Origin: Deltaproteobacteria bacterium
Lineage (GTDB): Bacteria; Desulfobacterota; Desulfarculia; Adiutricales; Adiutricaceae
Assembly (NCBI GenBank): GCA_031278835.1
Contig: JAITJP010000028.1
Span: 1 to 53,606, forward strand
DNA length: 53,606 bases
Direction of reading: 5' to 3'
The position numbers and the translations under genes were made by a program. Every line of letters starts with the position of its first letter. The first letter of the stretch is position 1. The notes below the pieces were generated by a model. That model made no database searches and had not been told where the DNA came from. It saw only the letters and a program-made list of their open reading frames with translations. Shown here piece by piece: positions 43,554 through 52,500 of the stretch.

Positions 43554-44447
43554 ATGGAACCTGTCGTAAATTTTATTGATTTAATCCCCATGGACCATTT
43601 ATCGACCAAGGCCTGGCCTGGCCTTGGGCCCGATTCTGGCCTCTCAGGGCGCTTTCTTCTGGGCCCATCGCTGGGGCAGGGGGCCATGTGCCAAGTCTTT
43701 GAGGCTATTGATCAAAGCCGGGCCCAATGGGGCGATGCCCAGCCCAAGGTGGCCATAAAAAAACTACTCCCAGAATTTCAAGAAAACCCCCAGGCCCGTC
43801 TGGCCCTGGCCCAGGAATTTTTTAAAGCCCGGGATCTGCTTCACCCCAATGTGGTTCGGGTTTACGACCTTCATCAACAAGATGGCCAGCTGATGTTTAC
43901 TATGGAACTCTTGTCCGGCCAAACCCTTAGGGATTATTTAAGCGCCCGGTCGCCCCGGCCCATCGACAAACTCAAGGCCGCCGCCCATCTATTTCAGGCC
44001 TTGGCCCACATTCACCAAAAGGGTTTGGCCCACGCCGACCTTAAGCCCGGAAACCTTTTCCTTTGCCCTGGCCGAACGGTCATCTTTGATTTTAACCTTT
44101 CAGTGGTCTGGCCGGCCGGCCAAGAAAAGGCCTCATCGCCCATCCAGGCCCTGCTTAAGGCCAAAAGCCTGCCCGGTTACACCATGGCCTACGCCAGCCT
44201 GGAGCGCCTCCAAGGGGCCCGGCCCAGCTTGGCCGACGATATCTTTGCCGCCAGCCTAACCGCCTACGAACTCTTGACCGGTAATCACCCCTTTTCGCGC
44301 CTTCCGGCCGACCAGGCCCAACAAAAGGGCCTTAGCCCCAAGCGCCCGGCTCAACTGGCCCGAAGGCCCTGGAAGTACCTTTTGGCCGGCCTAAGCCTTA
44401 AGCCGGACCAACGCCCCCAGGCCTCTGAGCTTAGCCGGGTCTTTTAA
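43554..44447 (+). CDS. ppkA: Ser/Thr protein kinase (PpkA-like, minimal)
   Basis: This is a Hanks-type kinase of about 297 residues. It has a glycine-rich loop LGQGAMCQVFEA (about 40-51), the ATP lysine K69 (KVAIKK), the catalytic loop AHADLKPGN (D162, K164, N167) and D179 in DFN. The usual DFG glycine is Asn181, and the HRD arginine is Ala. It lacks the transmembrane and periplasmic sensor part of classical PpkA, so it would be a soluble kinase. The ATG at 43554 is chosen; a GTG at 43545 is possible, and neither has a strong ribosome site. It is predicted to phosphorylate the FHA protein of this locus. Confidence 0.87.
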   Translation: MEPVVNFIDLIPMDHLSTKAWPGLGPDSGLSGRFLLGPSLGQGAMCQVFEAIDQSRAQWGDAQPKVAIKKLLPEFQENPQARLALAQEFFKARDLLHPNVVRVYDLHQQDGQLMFTMELLSGQTLRDYLSARSPRPIDKLKAAAHLFQALAHIHQKGLAHADLKPGNLFLCPGRTVIFDFNLSVVWPAGQEKASSPIQALLKAKSLPGYTMAYASLERLQGARPSLADDIFAASLTAYELLTGNHPFSRLPADQAQQKGLSPKRPAQLARRPWKYLLAGLSLKPDQRPQASELSRVF

Positions 44448-44579
44448 ATCCAGCCCGGGACCGGACTGGGCCCTGGCCAGACCGGCCCTGCCAGAGCCCT
44501 TTATTAATCTTTAATAATCTTATAACATTATTTTTATAATAAATTATCTAGATCTTTACTATGTTTACATTAATTTTAC

Positions 44580-44608
44580 TTGATATTTTTTCCAATATAC
44601 GATAAAAA
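44580..44608 (+). promoter_or_regulatory. Candidate promoter for the hcp-vgrG end of the locus
   Basis: TTGATA (44580-44585), a 17-bp spacer and TAAAAA (44603-44608) lie in the AT-rich gap after the kinase gene, about 100 bp before the next ATG. It would give the 262-aa/hcp/vgrG/effector segment its own transcription. Confidence 0.35.
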
Positions 44609-44711
44609 GAAAGAGAAACAAACAAAACCCCTAGAGGCTAGTCCAAACCTGGTCCCTAAAAAGTCAGAAAGAAAGTTTGCCATCAAATGTTTCTTTCCAA
44701 GGTATTAGCCC

Positions 44712-45500
44712 ATGGCCCTACCCAAAGCGCTTTTATGTCTGCTCGGCTCAAGTGAGGCTTACTCAGGTGAGGCCGAAGAGCTCTCCCTTCGGGCGGTTGG
44801 CTTTGCCACGGCCACCTTGCGCTGGGCTGATTTTCGGCCTGAAAGTAACGATTGGTTGGGCTTATCAACCCTCTTGGAAGATCCCAGCCTCACGGCTTGG
44901 ATCCTGGCCGGGCCCTATGAAGAATTTAGCCCGCAAATCATAAGCCAGATCAGCCTGTTAAGCTTAGCCCTGGACCGAAAACCCTTACCGATTACGGCCA
45001 TAATAACCAAACTGGCCGATAAATCTTACCTGGAGTTGCCGCCCATCCTGGCCCACCTTAAAATTTTTGACCCCCTGGACCCTTACCCCGCTAAGCTGAT
45101 GGCCTATCGTTTTAAGCCGCCGGAAGACCTGGCCCGGCCTTTTTACTTAAAAACTTACGCCTCGCCCCTAATCGGCCTGTGGTTGGAAGTGGGCCCAAAC
45201 GAAAGCGAAAAATGGTCTGGCTTTATGTTGGCCGTTACCAAGACCCTAATTGAGGTTTTGGGGGTGGGCCCCCGGGGCCAGATCCCCAAAAAAAGTATTG
45301 TCAATTACCCCATGCACGGTCTGGAAGGCCATTTGGGCGATTTGAAATTTCAGGCCAGCGCCGCCAAAAACACCCTGGACGCCGAAACCAGCGCCTATAT
45401 CCACCTGGCCGGGCCCCCCAATCACCTAATCGTCGGCCCTTACCCCGAGGAAAAGCCCTCCGCTGAGGGCTCCTGGGCCCAAGTCTTGGCCCTAGCTTAA
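44712..45500 (+). CDS. T6SS-locus protein of unknown function
   Basis: This 262-residue protein matches no family I recognise. It is soluble, without a signal peptide or membrane segment. It reads as an alpha/beta protein with strands such as AWILAGPYEEF and PITAIITKL, and contains WLEVGPNESEKWSGFMLAV and a final LIVGPYPEEKPSAEGSW. Placement between the kinase and hcp suggests a T6SS accessory role (regulator, chaperone or Hcp partner). TagF is not recognisable elsewhere in the locus, but this protein lacks clear TagF hallmarks. Upstream AAGG supports ATG 44712. Confidence 0.7.
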   Translation: MALPKALLCLLGSSEAYSGEAEELSLRAVGFATATLRWADFRPESNDWLGLSTLLEDPSLTAWILAGPYEEFSPQIISQISLLSLALDRKPLPITAIITKLADKSYLELPPILAHLKIFDPLDPYPAKLMAYRFKPPEDLARPFYLKTYASPLIGLWLEVGPNESEKWSGFMLAVTKTLIEVLGVGPRGQIPKKSIVNYPMHGLEGHLGDLKFQASAAKNTLDAETSAYIHLAGPPNHLIVGPYPEEKPSAEGSWAQVLALA

Positions 45501-45608
45501 GCCAAGGCCAAAACCTGGTACATCTTAGTTAATCAGCCTATTAAAAAAAAACCAGCCCAGTTGGTCCATGAATGGGCCAAAAGCCTTGGCCTATTTAGCG
45601 CCTTTTTT

Positions 45609-45657
45609 ACGGTTAACTTAACCGTCATAAAAAACCCCGGGTAAATATTTTACCGGT
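45609..45657 (+). promoter_or_regulatory. Two hairpins in the hcp leader
   Basis: ACGGTTA and TAACCGT (45609-45625) form a 7-bp stem. A second stem at 45636-45657 pairs GTAAA/TTTAC and CCGG/CCGG with a bulged G. Both lie in the 191-bp gap before hcp, and the second ends 35 bp before the start codon. They may be a terminator for upstream transcripts plus a leader stabiliser for hcp, usually the most abundant T6SS message. Confidence 0.4.
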
Positions 45658-45691
45658 TTAACTTCCCAACACGCTTTCGAGGAGAATCATT

Positions 45692-46213
45692 ATGCCTGTT
45701 CCCGCTTATCTCAGTATCACCGGCGAGCGTCAGGGCCTCATCACTCAAGGTAACTTTACCGAGGCCTCGGTTGGCAACATCTACCAAGAGGGTCACGAGG
45801 ACGAGACCTTGGTCGAGGCCTTTGAGCACCAGATCGTCTTGCCCCGTGATCCCCAGTCCGGCCAACCCACCGGCCAGCGCGTCCACAAGCCCTTAAAGAT
45901 CACCAAGGTCATCGATAAGTCCTCGCCCCTACTCTTTAGGGCCCTGACCAGCGGTGAGCGCTTGCCCAACGTGACCATGAAGTTCTATCGCACCTCGGCC
46001 TCGGGCACCATGGAACACTATTTCACCATCCAGCTGGAAGACGCCATCATCGTCGACATCACCAGCTACATGCCCAACTGCCAAGACCCCGGTCTGGCCC
46101 ATTTCACTCACCTTGAAGACGTCTACATGACCTACCGCAAGATCATCAAAACCCACGAGGTGGCCAGTACCTCCGAGAGCGATGACTGGAGAACCCAGTC
46201 CACGGCCGCTTAA
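45692..46213 (+). CDS. hcp: T6SS tube protein Hcp (TssD)
   Basis: This 173-residue Hcp forms the hexameric inner tube and may chaperone small effectors. It has PAYLSITGERQGLITQG, HEDETLVEAFEHQIVLPRDPQSG, HKPLKITKVIDKSSPLL and the C-terminal QLEDAIIVDITSYMP with HLEDVYMTYRKI, all typical of Hcp. AGGAG 9 nt upstream gives a strong start. A tail of about 15 polar residues extends past the core. It is the first gene of the hcp-vgrG module. Confidence 0.97.
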   Translation: MPVPAYLSITGERQGLITQGNFTEASVGNIYQEGHEDETLVEAFEHQIVLPRDPQSGQPTGQRVHKPLKITKVIDKSSPLLFRALTSGERLPNVTMKFYRTSASGTMEHYFTIQLEDAIIVDITSYMPNCQDPGLAHFTHLEDVYMTYRKIIKTHEVASTSESDDWRTQSTAA

Positions 46214-46547
46214 GGGCCCTGGGCCTAATCGGCCCCCTGGCCCTGGCAGGGCCAATTGGCTGCCGAGGCTGATCGGCCACGAGCGAATGAAAATATCCGT
46301 TGGTGGCCGAGCTAGGCCTGAGCCCCAAGAAAAAAAACCCTTTAAGCCGCCTTTAGCTCTTGGGGCCCGATGAGTTTGCCCAAGCCCAGGCCCGGCCAAA
46401 AGCCCTTATCAGGAAAAGGCTTACCTCTCGGCTTTTTCGCGGCTGGCCCCAAGCCTGGGCTAAAAAAAACAAAACAAAAATTATGAGTTTTTACTCGTAA
46501 AATAAAAAAGTTAATAAGTTTTTATTTGTGGAAAAACTGAAATAATT
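46214..46547 (+). other. Structured spacer downstream of hcp
   Basis: This spacer holds several inverted repeats: GGCCCTG/CAGGGCC (46239-46253), TCGGCCAC/GTGGCCGA (46273-46310), and AGCCCAGGC (46383) with GCCTGGGCT (46453), the last followed by eight A residues rather than T. They could stabilise the hcp message and limit read-through into vgrG. From 46470 the sequence is AT-rich. Short open frames here are shadows. Confidence 0.4.
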
Positions 46548-46690
46548 TAAGCTTAAGCCTAAATCTTTGACCGTGGTTATGGTTAATTTGGAAACGATTA
46601 AGCTTAAGCCTTAGTCGTTGACCGTGGTTATGGTTAATTGGGAAACGATTAAACTTAAGCCTAAGTCTTTGGTAACTCGGAAACCCTGGA
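46548..46690 (+). repeat. 51-bp tandem repeats upstream of vgrG
   Basis: Units start at 46548, 46599 and 46650, an exact 51-bp period. Each begins TAAGCTTAAGCC (TAAACTTAAGCC in the third) and contains GACCGTGGTTATGGTTAAT; the third has lost about 12 bp in that part. The sequence is unrelated to the array before tssB, although the period is identical. The array ends about 40 bp before vgrG. Confidence 0.9.
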
Positions 46691-46731
46691 GCTTGGCCTG
46701 ATTGGTTCCATTGGTTTAACGGAGGGCTAGC

Positions 46732-49317
46732 ATGGTCGCTTTATCAGCCAATCGGGGATGGTTTGAGATTGAGATTGAAGGCGGGCCCGAGTTCGGCGTC
46801 TACGCCTTTAAGGGCCGAGAAAAGTTAAACGAGCCCTTTGAATTTCAGGTGGAACTGGTCACCAAGGAGGCCAATATCGACCTGGTTAGACTGATGGGCC
46901 GTCAGGCTCTCTTGAGCGTGTTCGATCATAGCGGGCAAAAGCGCTTGATTAACGGCCAGATCCGAGAAGCCTTTCAACTGCACACCTCCACCACCTTTAC
47001 CCACTATATGATTATCATTGTGCCTAGACTTTGGTTTTTGGGCCAAAATCGAGAGCACCGGGTCTTTCAACATCTATCCGTTCCCAAAATCATTGAACAA
47101 ATCTTAAAAGAACAAAATTTTATCCACGAATCATACTCATTTAAGTTAAAAGAAAGTTATCCAGAACTGGAATACCGGGTCCAATACGGAGAAAGTGATT
47201 TGTATTTTATTAGCCGGCTATGCGAGGAGGAGGGTATTTACTTTTTCTTTGAGCACGCCCAGGGCTGGCAAACGGTTTGTTTTTCAGACGCCTCGGGCGG
47301 GGCCAATATTTCAGGCGAAAGCGATTTGCGCTTTTTTCCTGGCTCGGGGCAGCAGGCCGAAACGGCCGTAACTAGGCGCTTAAACCTTCACCAAAGGGTT
47401 AATAGCGATCTGGCCACTTACCGGGAGTGGAATTTTGACAAGCCCTCCCTTCACCTGGAAGTCTCCTCAAGTGAGCCGGATCAAGATAAGGCCCCGGCTC
47501 CGGGCGGCCTTAGCTTGGAGACTTATCAATACCCCCATCTCTACGATCTAAGCGATCCCGGCCATCGTTACGCCAAAATTCAGATGGGCCGTCAATTAAC
47601 CTTTAGCCGCTGGGTTGAGGGCGAAGGCGACGTTGCCCGCTGGCTGCCTGGTTTTGCCTTTAAGCTCCACGATCACCCCCGCTCTGAGGCCAATTGCCAG
47701 TGGTGGTTAACCGAGGTGGAACACCAAGGTGAGCAGCCCCAGGTCTTGGAGGGCGAGGCCCCGGACCGGGGTTTTCGCTACCAAAGCCGTTTCGTGGCCA
47801 TCCCCTTTGAGAGGCGTTTTATTCCCCAAATCCAACATCCCAAAGTTCGTATCGATGGCCTGCAATCGGCCATCGTCACCGGCCCGGCCGGCGAAGAAGT
47901 TTACGCCGACCAATACGGCCGGGTCAAAGTTATTTTTCACTGGGATCGTTTGGGCCCCAAAAACGAGCGCAGCAGCTTGTGGGTTAGGGTGGCCGATCAA
48001 TGGGCTGGACGAAATTTTGGCTTCATTCAAATACCCAGAATTGGCCAAGAAGTCTTGGTCGAGTTCATGGAAGGCGATCCCGATCGACCGGTCATAACCG
48101 GCCGAGTTTATAACGCCGAAAACCGGCCCCCCTGGAACCTGCCGGATCAAAAAAGCCTCTCGGGCCTTCAAAGCCGCGAGTTTATGGGCGGCCAGCGTAA
48201 CCAACTGGTTTTGGACGATACCCAAGGTCAAGTCCAGGCCCAGCTCTCCAGTGACCACCTGCTTTCCCAACTTAACCTGGGCTATTTGACCCGAATTAAT
48301 CACCTGGAAGGGCGCCAAGATTTTAGGGGCGAGGGTTTTGAACTTAGAACCGATGGCTGGGGAGTAATCCGGGCGGCTAGGGGCCTAATCCTGACCACCG
48401 ACGCCAGAGGCCGGGCCGGAGAACACCACAAAGACGCCTTTGAGGCCATCAATAACCTGCGGGCCGCCGCTGAGCAACAAAAAAATCAGGCCGAACTGGC
48501 CGAAGTTCATAACGCCAGAGACTATGGGCCGGAAGTTAAACCCCTGACCGATTCACTAACCAGTCAAGCCGAACAATTGGCCGGTCCCGGTCCGGCTCAC
48601 CAGGAACTGACCAGCCCCCAATTGGTCCTTTCCAGCCCGGCCGGTTTGGCCCTAACCACCCCGGAGAGCGCCCATATACACACCGGCAATAACCTGGCCC
48701 TAACCTCCGAGCGGCAAGTTTCCATTGCCAGTAACCGCGGTTTTTTTGTCACGGCTTTACAAAAAGTCAGTTTATTTGCCCACCGGCTGGGCCTAAAACT
48801 ATTCGCCGCCGCGGGTAAGGTGGAAATCCAAGCCCAAAGCGATAGCCTGGAAATGATTGCCGACAAAGTCATAAAAATCATCAGCGCCAAGGATAAAATC
48901 CACCTTTCCTCGCCCAAGGAAATTATCCTCACGGCCAACGGCAGCTACCTCAAAATCGATTCCTCTGGAATTGAATCCGGCACCAACGGCAAGTTTACGG
49001 CCCAGGCCTCGGCCCACAACTTTGTCGGCCCGGCTACCAAAGAAACCTTAACGGTGACCTGGCGAAAGGCCGATCCCCTGGTTACCCCCCGGGTGGTGGT
49101 GCGAGATCCCCTGGGTCATTTGATTGACGTCCCCCGCGAGGCTAAAAATAATTCCTCCGAGATAGACGGCCAGGCCACCGAACACCTCTTGCAACTCTTC
49201 CAAGACGATGGCCCCGAAGCCGAACTGACCGTGGTCGAGGGCAAGAATCGCCGGGAAATAATCGTCGATGGCTTTAACATAAAGCTGACCAAAGACAAGG
49301 CCACCAAAGACGATTAA
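46732..49317 (+). CDS. vgrG: T6SS spike protein VgrG (TssI)
   Basis: This 861-residue trimeric spike has a gp27-like base (about 1-380; RLMGRQALLSVFD, RLCEEEGIYFFFEH), a gp5-like OB fold (about 385-470; YADQYGRVKVIFHWDR, SSLWVRVADQWAG, RIGQEVLVEFMEGDPDRPVITG), a beta-helix stalk and a DUF2345-type region (about 620-765). The last 85 residues form an extra domain (RVVVRDPLGHLIDV, HLLQLFQDDGPEAELTVV) with the feel of a small beta fold, as found in VgrGs that recruit cargo. GGAGGG at 46721 fixes ATG 46732. It is followed by the predicted metallophosphoesterase effector. Confidence 0.96.
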   Translation: MVALSANRGWFEIEIEGGPEFGVYAFKGREKLNEPFEFQVELVTKEANIDLVRLMGRQALLSVFDHSGQKRLINGQIREAFQLHTSTTFTHYMIIIVPRLWFLGQNREHRVFQHLSVPKIIEQILKEQNFIHESYSFKLKESYPELEYRVQYGESDLYFISRLCEEEGIYFFFEHAQGWQTVCFSDASGGANISGESDLRFFPGSGQQAETAVTRRLNLHQRVNSDLATYREWNFDKPSLHLEVSSSEPDQDKAPAPGGLSLETYQYPHLYDLSDPGHRYAKIQMGRQLTFSRWVEGEGDVARWLPGFAFKLHDHPRSEANCQWWLTEVEHQGEQPQVLEGEAPDRGFRYQSRFVAIPFERRFIPQIQHPKVRIDGLQSAIVTGPAGEEVYADQYGRVKVIFHWDRLGPKNERSSLWVRVADQWAGRNFGFIQIPRIGQEVLVEFMEGDPDRPVITGRVYNAENRPPWNLPDQKSLSGLQSREFMGGQRNQLVLDDTQGQVQAQLSSDHLLSQLNLGYLTRINHLEGRQDFRGEGFELRTDGWGVIRAARGLILTTDARGRAGEHHKDAFEAINNLRAAAEQQKNQAELAEVHNARDYGPEVKPLTDSLTSQAEQLAGPGPAHQELTSPQLVLSSPAGLALTTPESAHIHTGNNLALTSERQVSIASNRGFFVTALQKVSLFAHRLGLKLFAAAGKVEIQAQSDSLEMIADKVIKIISAKDKIHLSSPKEIILTANGSYLKIDSSGIESGTNGKFTAQASAHNFVGPATKETLTVTWRKADPLVTPRVVVRDPLGHLIDVPREAKNNSSEIDGQATEHLLQLFQDDGPEAELTVVEGKNRREIIVDGFNIKLTKDKATKDD

Positions 49318-49342
49318 GGCTTTTGCCTAAAGCCGAAGCCAA

Positions 49343-49468
49343 CCAAAAAAAGGTGGCCAAAAAGGTGGCTTGACCAGCCAAGCCAATCGACCAGTCTCAA
49401 AGTTAAGGCCGCCAAAAAGGTGGCTTGGCCGGGCCAAGTCAATCGACCAGTTTCAAAGTCAAGGCCGC
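49343..49468 (+). repeat. Two 55-56-bp tandem repeats before the effector gene
   Basis: Units at 49357-49411 and 49412-49468 share CCAAAAAGGTGGCTTG, CAATCGACCAGT and TCAAAGT-AAGGCCG. A partial copy (CCAAAAAAAGGTGG) lies just before at 49343. They fill the 202-bp gap between vgrG and the effector gene and end about 50 bp before its ATG. Confidence 0.85.
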
Positions 49469-49519
49469 TAAAAAAAATCCTCGCCAAAACCCACTAATAG
49501 AGCGAAAACAGAGAACATC

Positions 49520-52500
49520 ATGGGTAACGAGCCAATTCAAGATTCGAATTTTTATATAAACCTATGGGCCATCAAAGGGGTGATTCTATTTCCCGCTTTG
49601 GGAACCCCGGCCATCATTGAACCCAATGGTCAGTTGACCGTATACCTGGCCATGCAAAAACGGGCCTTTGATCGGCACACCAAGAATAATGGGGCCAGTA
49701 GTCCTGGGGCCCCGGTACCCATTGAGCTGGCCAGCTATTTCTATTTCCAGACCATGATTACCCCTTGGACCGATCGCGGTCGGGATTACGTTAATTACAA
49801 AAAATACTCCGATGAATTGGCCACGGAAGCGGCCGCTTCCAAGCGTTTTTACACCAGCTTTGAAAAAGCTCACCAGATGTTTAAACAAAAAAAATTCGGT
49901 GGCTTTTACGTCGGAGAATTTCAAAAGGATCAAGAATTCTTGGCCCAATATTACCCCTTGGAAGGCGACCTTAAACCGCAAGGTCCTTTTGGGGTGATCC
50001 ACAAAGAAGCCGTTAACATGTATCTTGACGGCCAATTAACCGAAACCGAGCCCAAAAAAGCCGCTGAGCCCCCCAGCGCTAAGGACCAGGAGGAGCCCGG
50101 GGTGCCGCCCGAAAATCTGGGCTATCGTTACGTTTTTCAGTTCACGGTCAAGGATTCTCCAAAACTGGCCCATCAAGGTTTATATGAGCTCATGTATTTA
50201 TACATAAATTACGCTCATTACTTTAAAGCCATAATTAATCGGCAAAAAAATGATCACTGGGTTTTGAAAAAATTTGGAGACATACACGATCATTATTTGA
50301 CCAATCCTGGCGATGATCTGGTTTCAAAGGTGATTATTAACGATCTAGAGGTCAAGACCAAGCAAATCAAGTCTGAGTCTAAAATCGTCAACACTTTTGA
50401 GTTTGAGCGCTGGCCTTACATGGAACCGGAAAAAATGAAACTGGTCAAGATTTACGATTCCGATCCCACTTTGGTCATGACTCAGGGCCAAAAAAATTTG
50501 GCCGGAAAACCAGACCAGGATAGAGGCGGGGGTGAAAAATCTTTGCACTATCTGTCCGATAAAAACGGCTGGTTCGTTCTTTCCAAGCACCCGGTTTACA
50601 TAACTGAAAAAAATTATCTTGACCTGGGCGTGGTCTCGGATCTCCATCTTTCCTCCAGGCAGGCCAGCTACAAACTTGTGGCCCCTCAGGTAATCCATGG
50701 GGTTATGGAACAAGATTCGCCCTATCTTGGAGCCCTATGTAACCAAGCCCTGGAAACGGCCCAGAGCCTGATGAAATCCATTGGCCAGGAAAGCGACCTC
50801 CTAATCGTGGCCGGCGACGCCTTTGACGTTCTTAGAAACCTGGATCCCAAAGTGGTGGAATCGAAAACCCTGGCCCTAAGACAAGCCGAGAGCCAAAGGG
50901 CGGCGGCCAACCCAGACCAAGTGCCTAGCCCAGAACCACCTGGGCCAGGTGATTCTGGGCCAAGCGGTTCTGGCTCAGCCCAGACCCCTAAAGCTGGCCA
51001 AGACCCAGACAAGCCCCCGCGGGAAATAAAATTGAGTACGGCCGAACTGTGGGAGCATCTGGATTTTAAAAAATATGAAGGCCAGGGGCCCAATTACCCA
51101 TTTTATATCGACGCCTTGATGTTTATGGCTTTGATATTTGACTATTACACCATCTCGAAAAAACCGGTTTTTTATCTAACCGGCAACCACGAGGCTTATG
51201 AGGTGCCCTACGGTATTTCGCCCAGACCAATGTTTATGAACAATAACATTATCGTCTTTCGGCCCAACGCCGGCATCCCCTCAGACCAAAATTTAACCTT
51301 TTATGAAGCCGCTTTATTGTTTGGCAAAAAATACAGCTTCATTGGCCGAATCGCCAATTTTAAAAAGGAAAATTTGGCTTGGGCTTACCGCTGGATTACG
51401 CCTTGGAAAGATTGCTTGGTAAATTCCGGTAAAAATCAAAACATGTTACTGATGGGCTGGGACGATGATGAAAATTATTTATTGTCAGCCCTGGCCGGAG
51501 GCGATTCTCTGCCCAGGGCCGGTTCGGCCATTACCGACCATCAGCTAAGCTTACTTAAGCGCATGACCGGCCAGGCTGACAAATTTAACCTAATGGCCTC
51601 CCATTTCACCTACGCTAATTTTGACCTGGAAAGCCCCTTGCATAGGCAAGATCGGCTCCGCTCCGGCTCTTGGATTTTACCCCTAAGAAAATCCGACACC
51701 GGCTCATTTGAGGAAAACCGCACGGCCGTGTATTCGGAACTGACCGGGGGGCGGGTTAAGCTGACCATCTCGGGTCATTCCCACCGAGGCGGCGCCTATA
51801 CCTGCTCCGGCGCTGGCCAGATCGATGGCTTGCGCCTTAATGGTTCGGCTGGAGCGGCTGGAGCGGGACGATCTGAAGGTTCGGAAGGTTCGGGAGATTC
51901 GGGCGGATTGGGCGGAGCCGAGGGGGACCAAGGGGTCAGCCTTACCCCGAGCGGGCGGGGACTAAAATCAGTCAATCCCCAAGAGCAGTTCCCGGGTTCG
52001 GTGGCTTGTCTGGTCTCAGGCTCGGCCGGGCTTTACTCGTATCAAAATCTCACCAATGGTGAGCTCTCGGACGTCGATAAACCCCAGGGCATGATTATAA
52101 AATGCGGCCTGTCCGGGGAGCTGGAAAGAGTTCACTACGTGCGAAACGAGAATTGTCCCAAACCGCGCCTGGCCGTGCGCTGCGATTACTTATGGTACGA
52201 AAATGGCATAGAAATGTTTTATCATGGTGATGAGGTTAAGGGTGACATAGTCGCTGAAGAAAAAAAGAAAGATTTAGAGCCTCAATACATGTTTTATTTA
52301 AACCCAGAGTGGCTTCGCTATCTAAATAATGGTAAAAGCGAGGAAAACCAAGCCCTGCCCATAGCTTACTTTCACCTCTACTGTATCAACAGAAAAAATT
52401 ACGAAACTTTTTCAACCAAAGCCCTAGCTCTTGAGATCGAGTCAGACGAGCCCACTTATCCGCTTGGCAAACATCGTAAAGTCCCGGCCTATAAACTGAC

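Noticed and set aside
47707..48318. 203-aa frame antisense to vgrG
   Set aside because: A shadow of the VgrG coding frame, with no domain or ribosome site.
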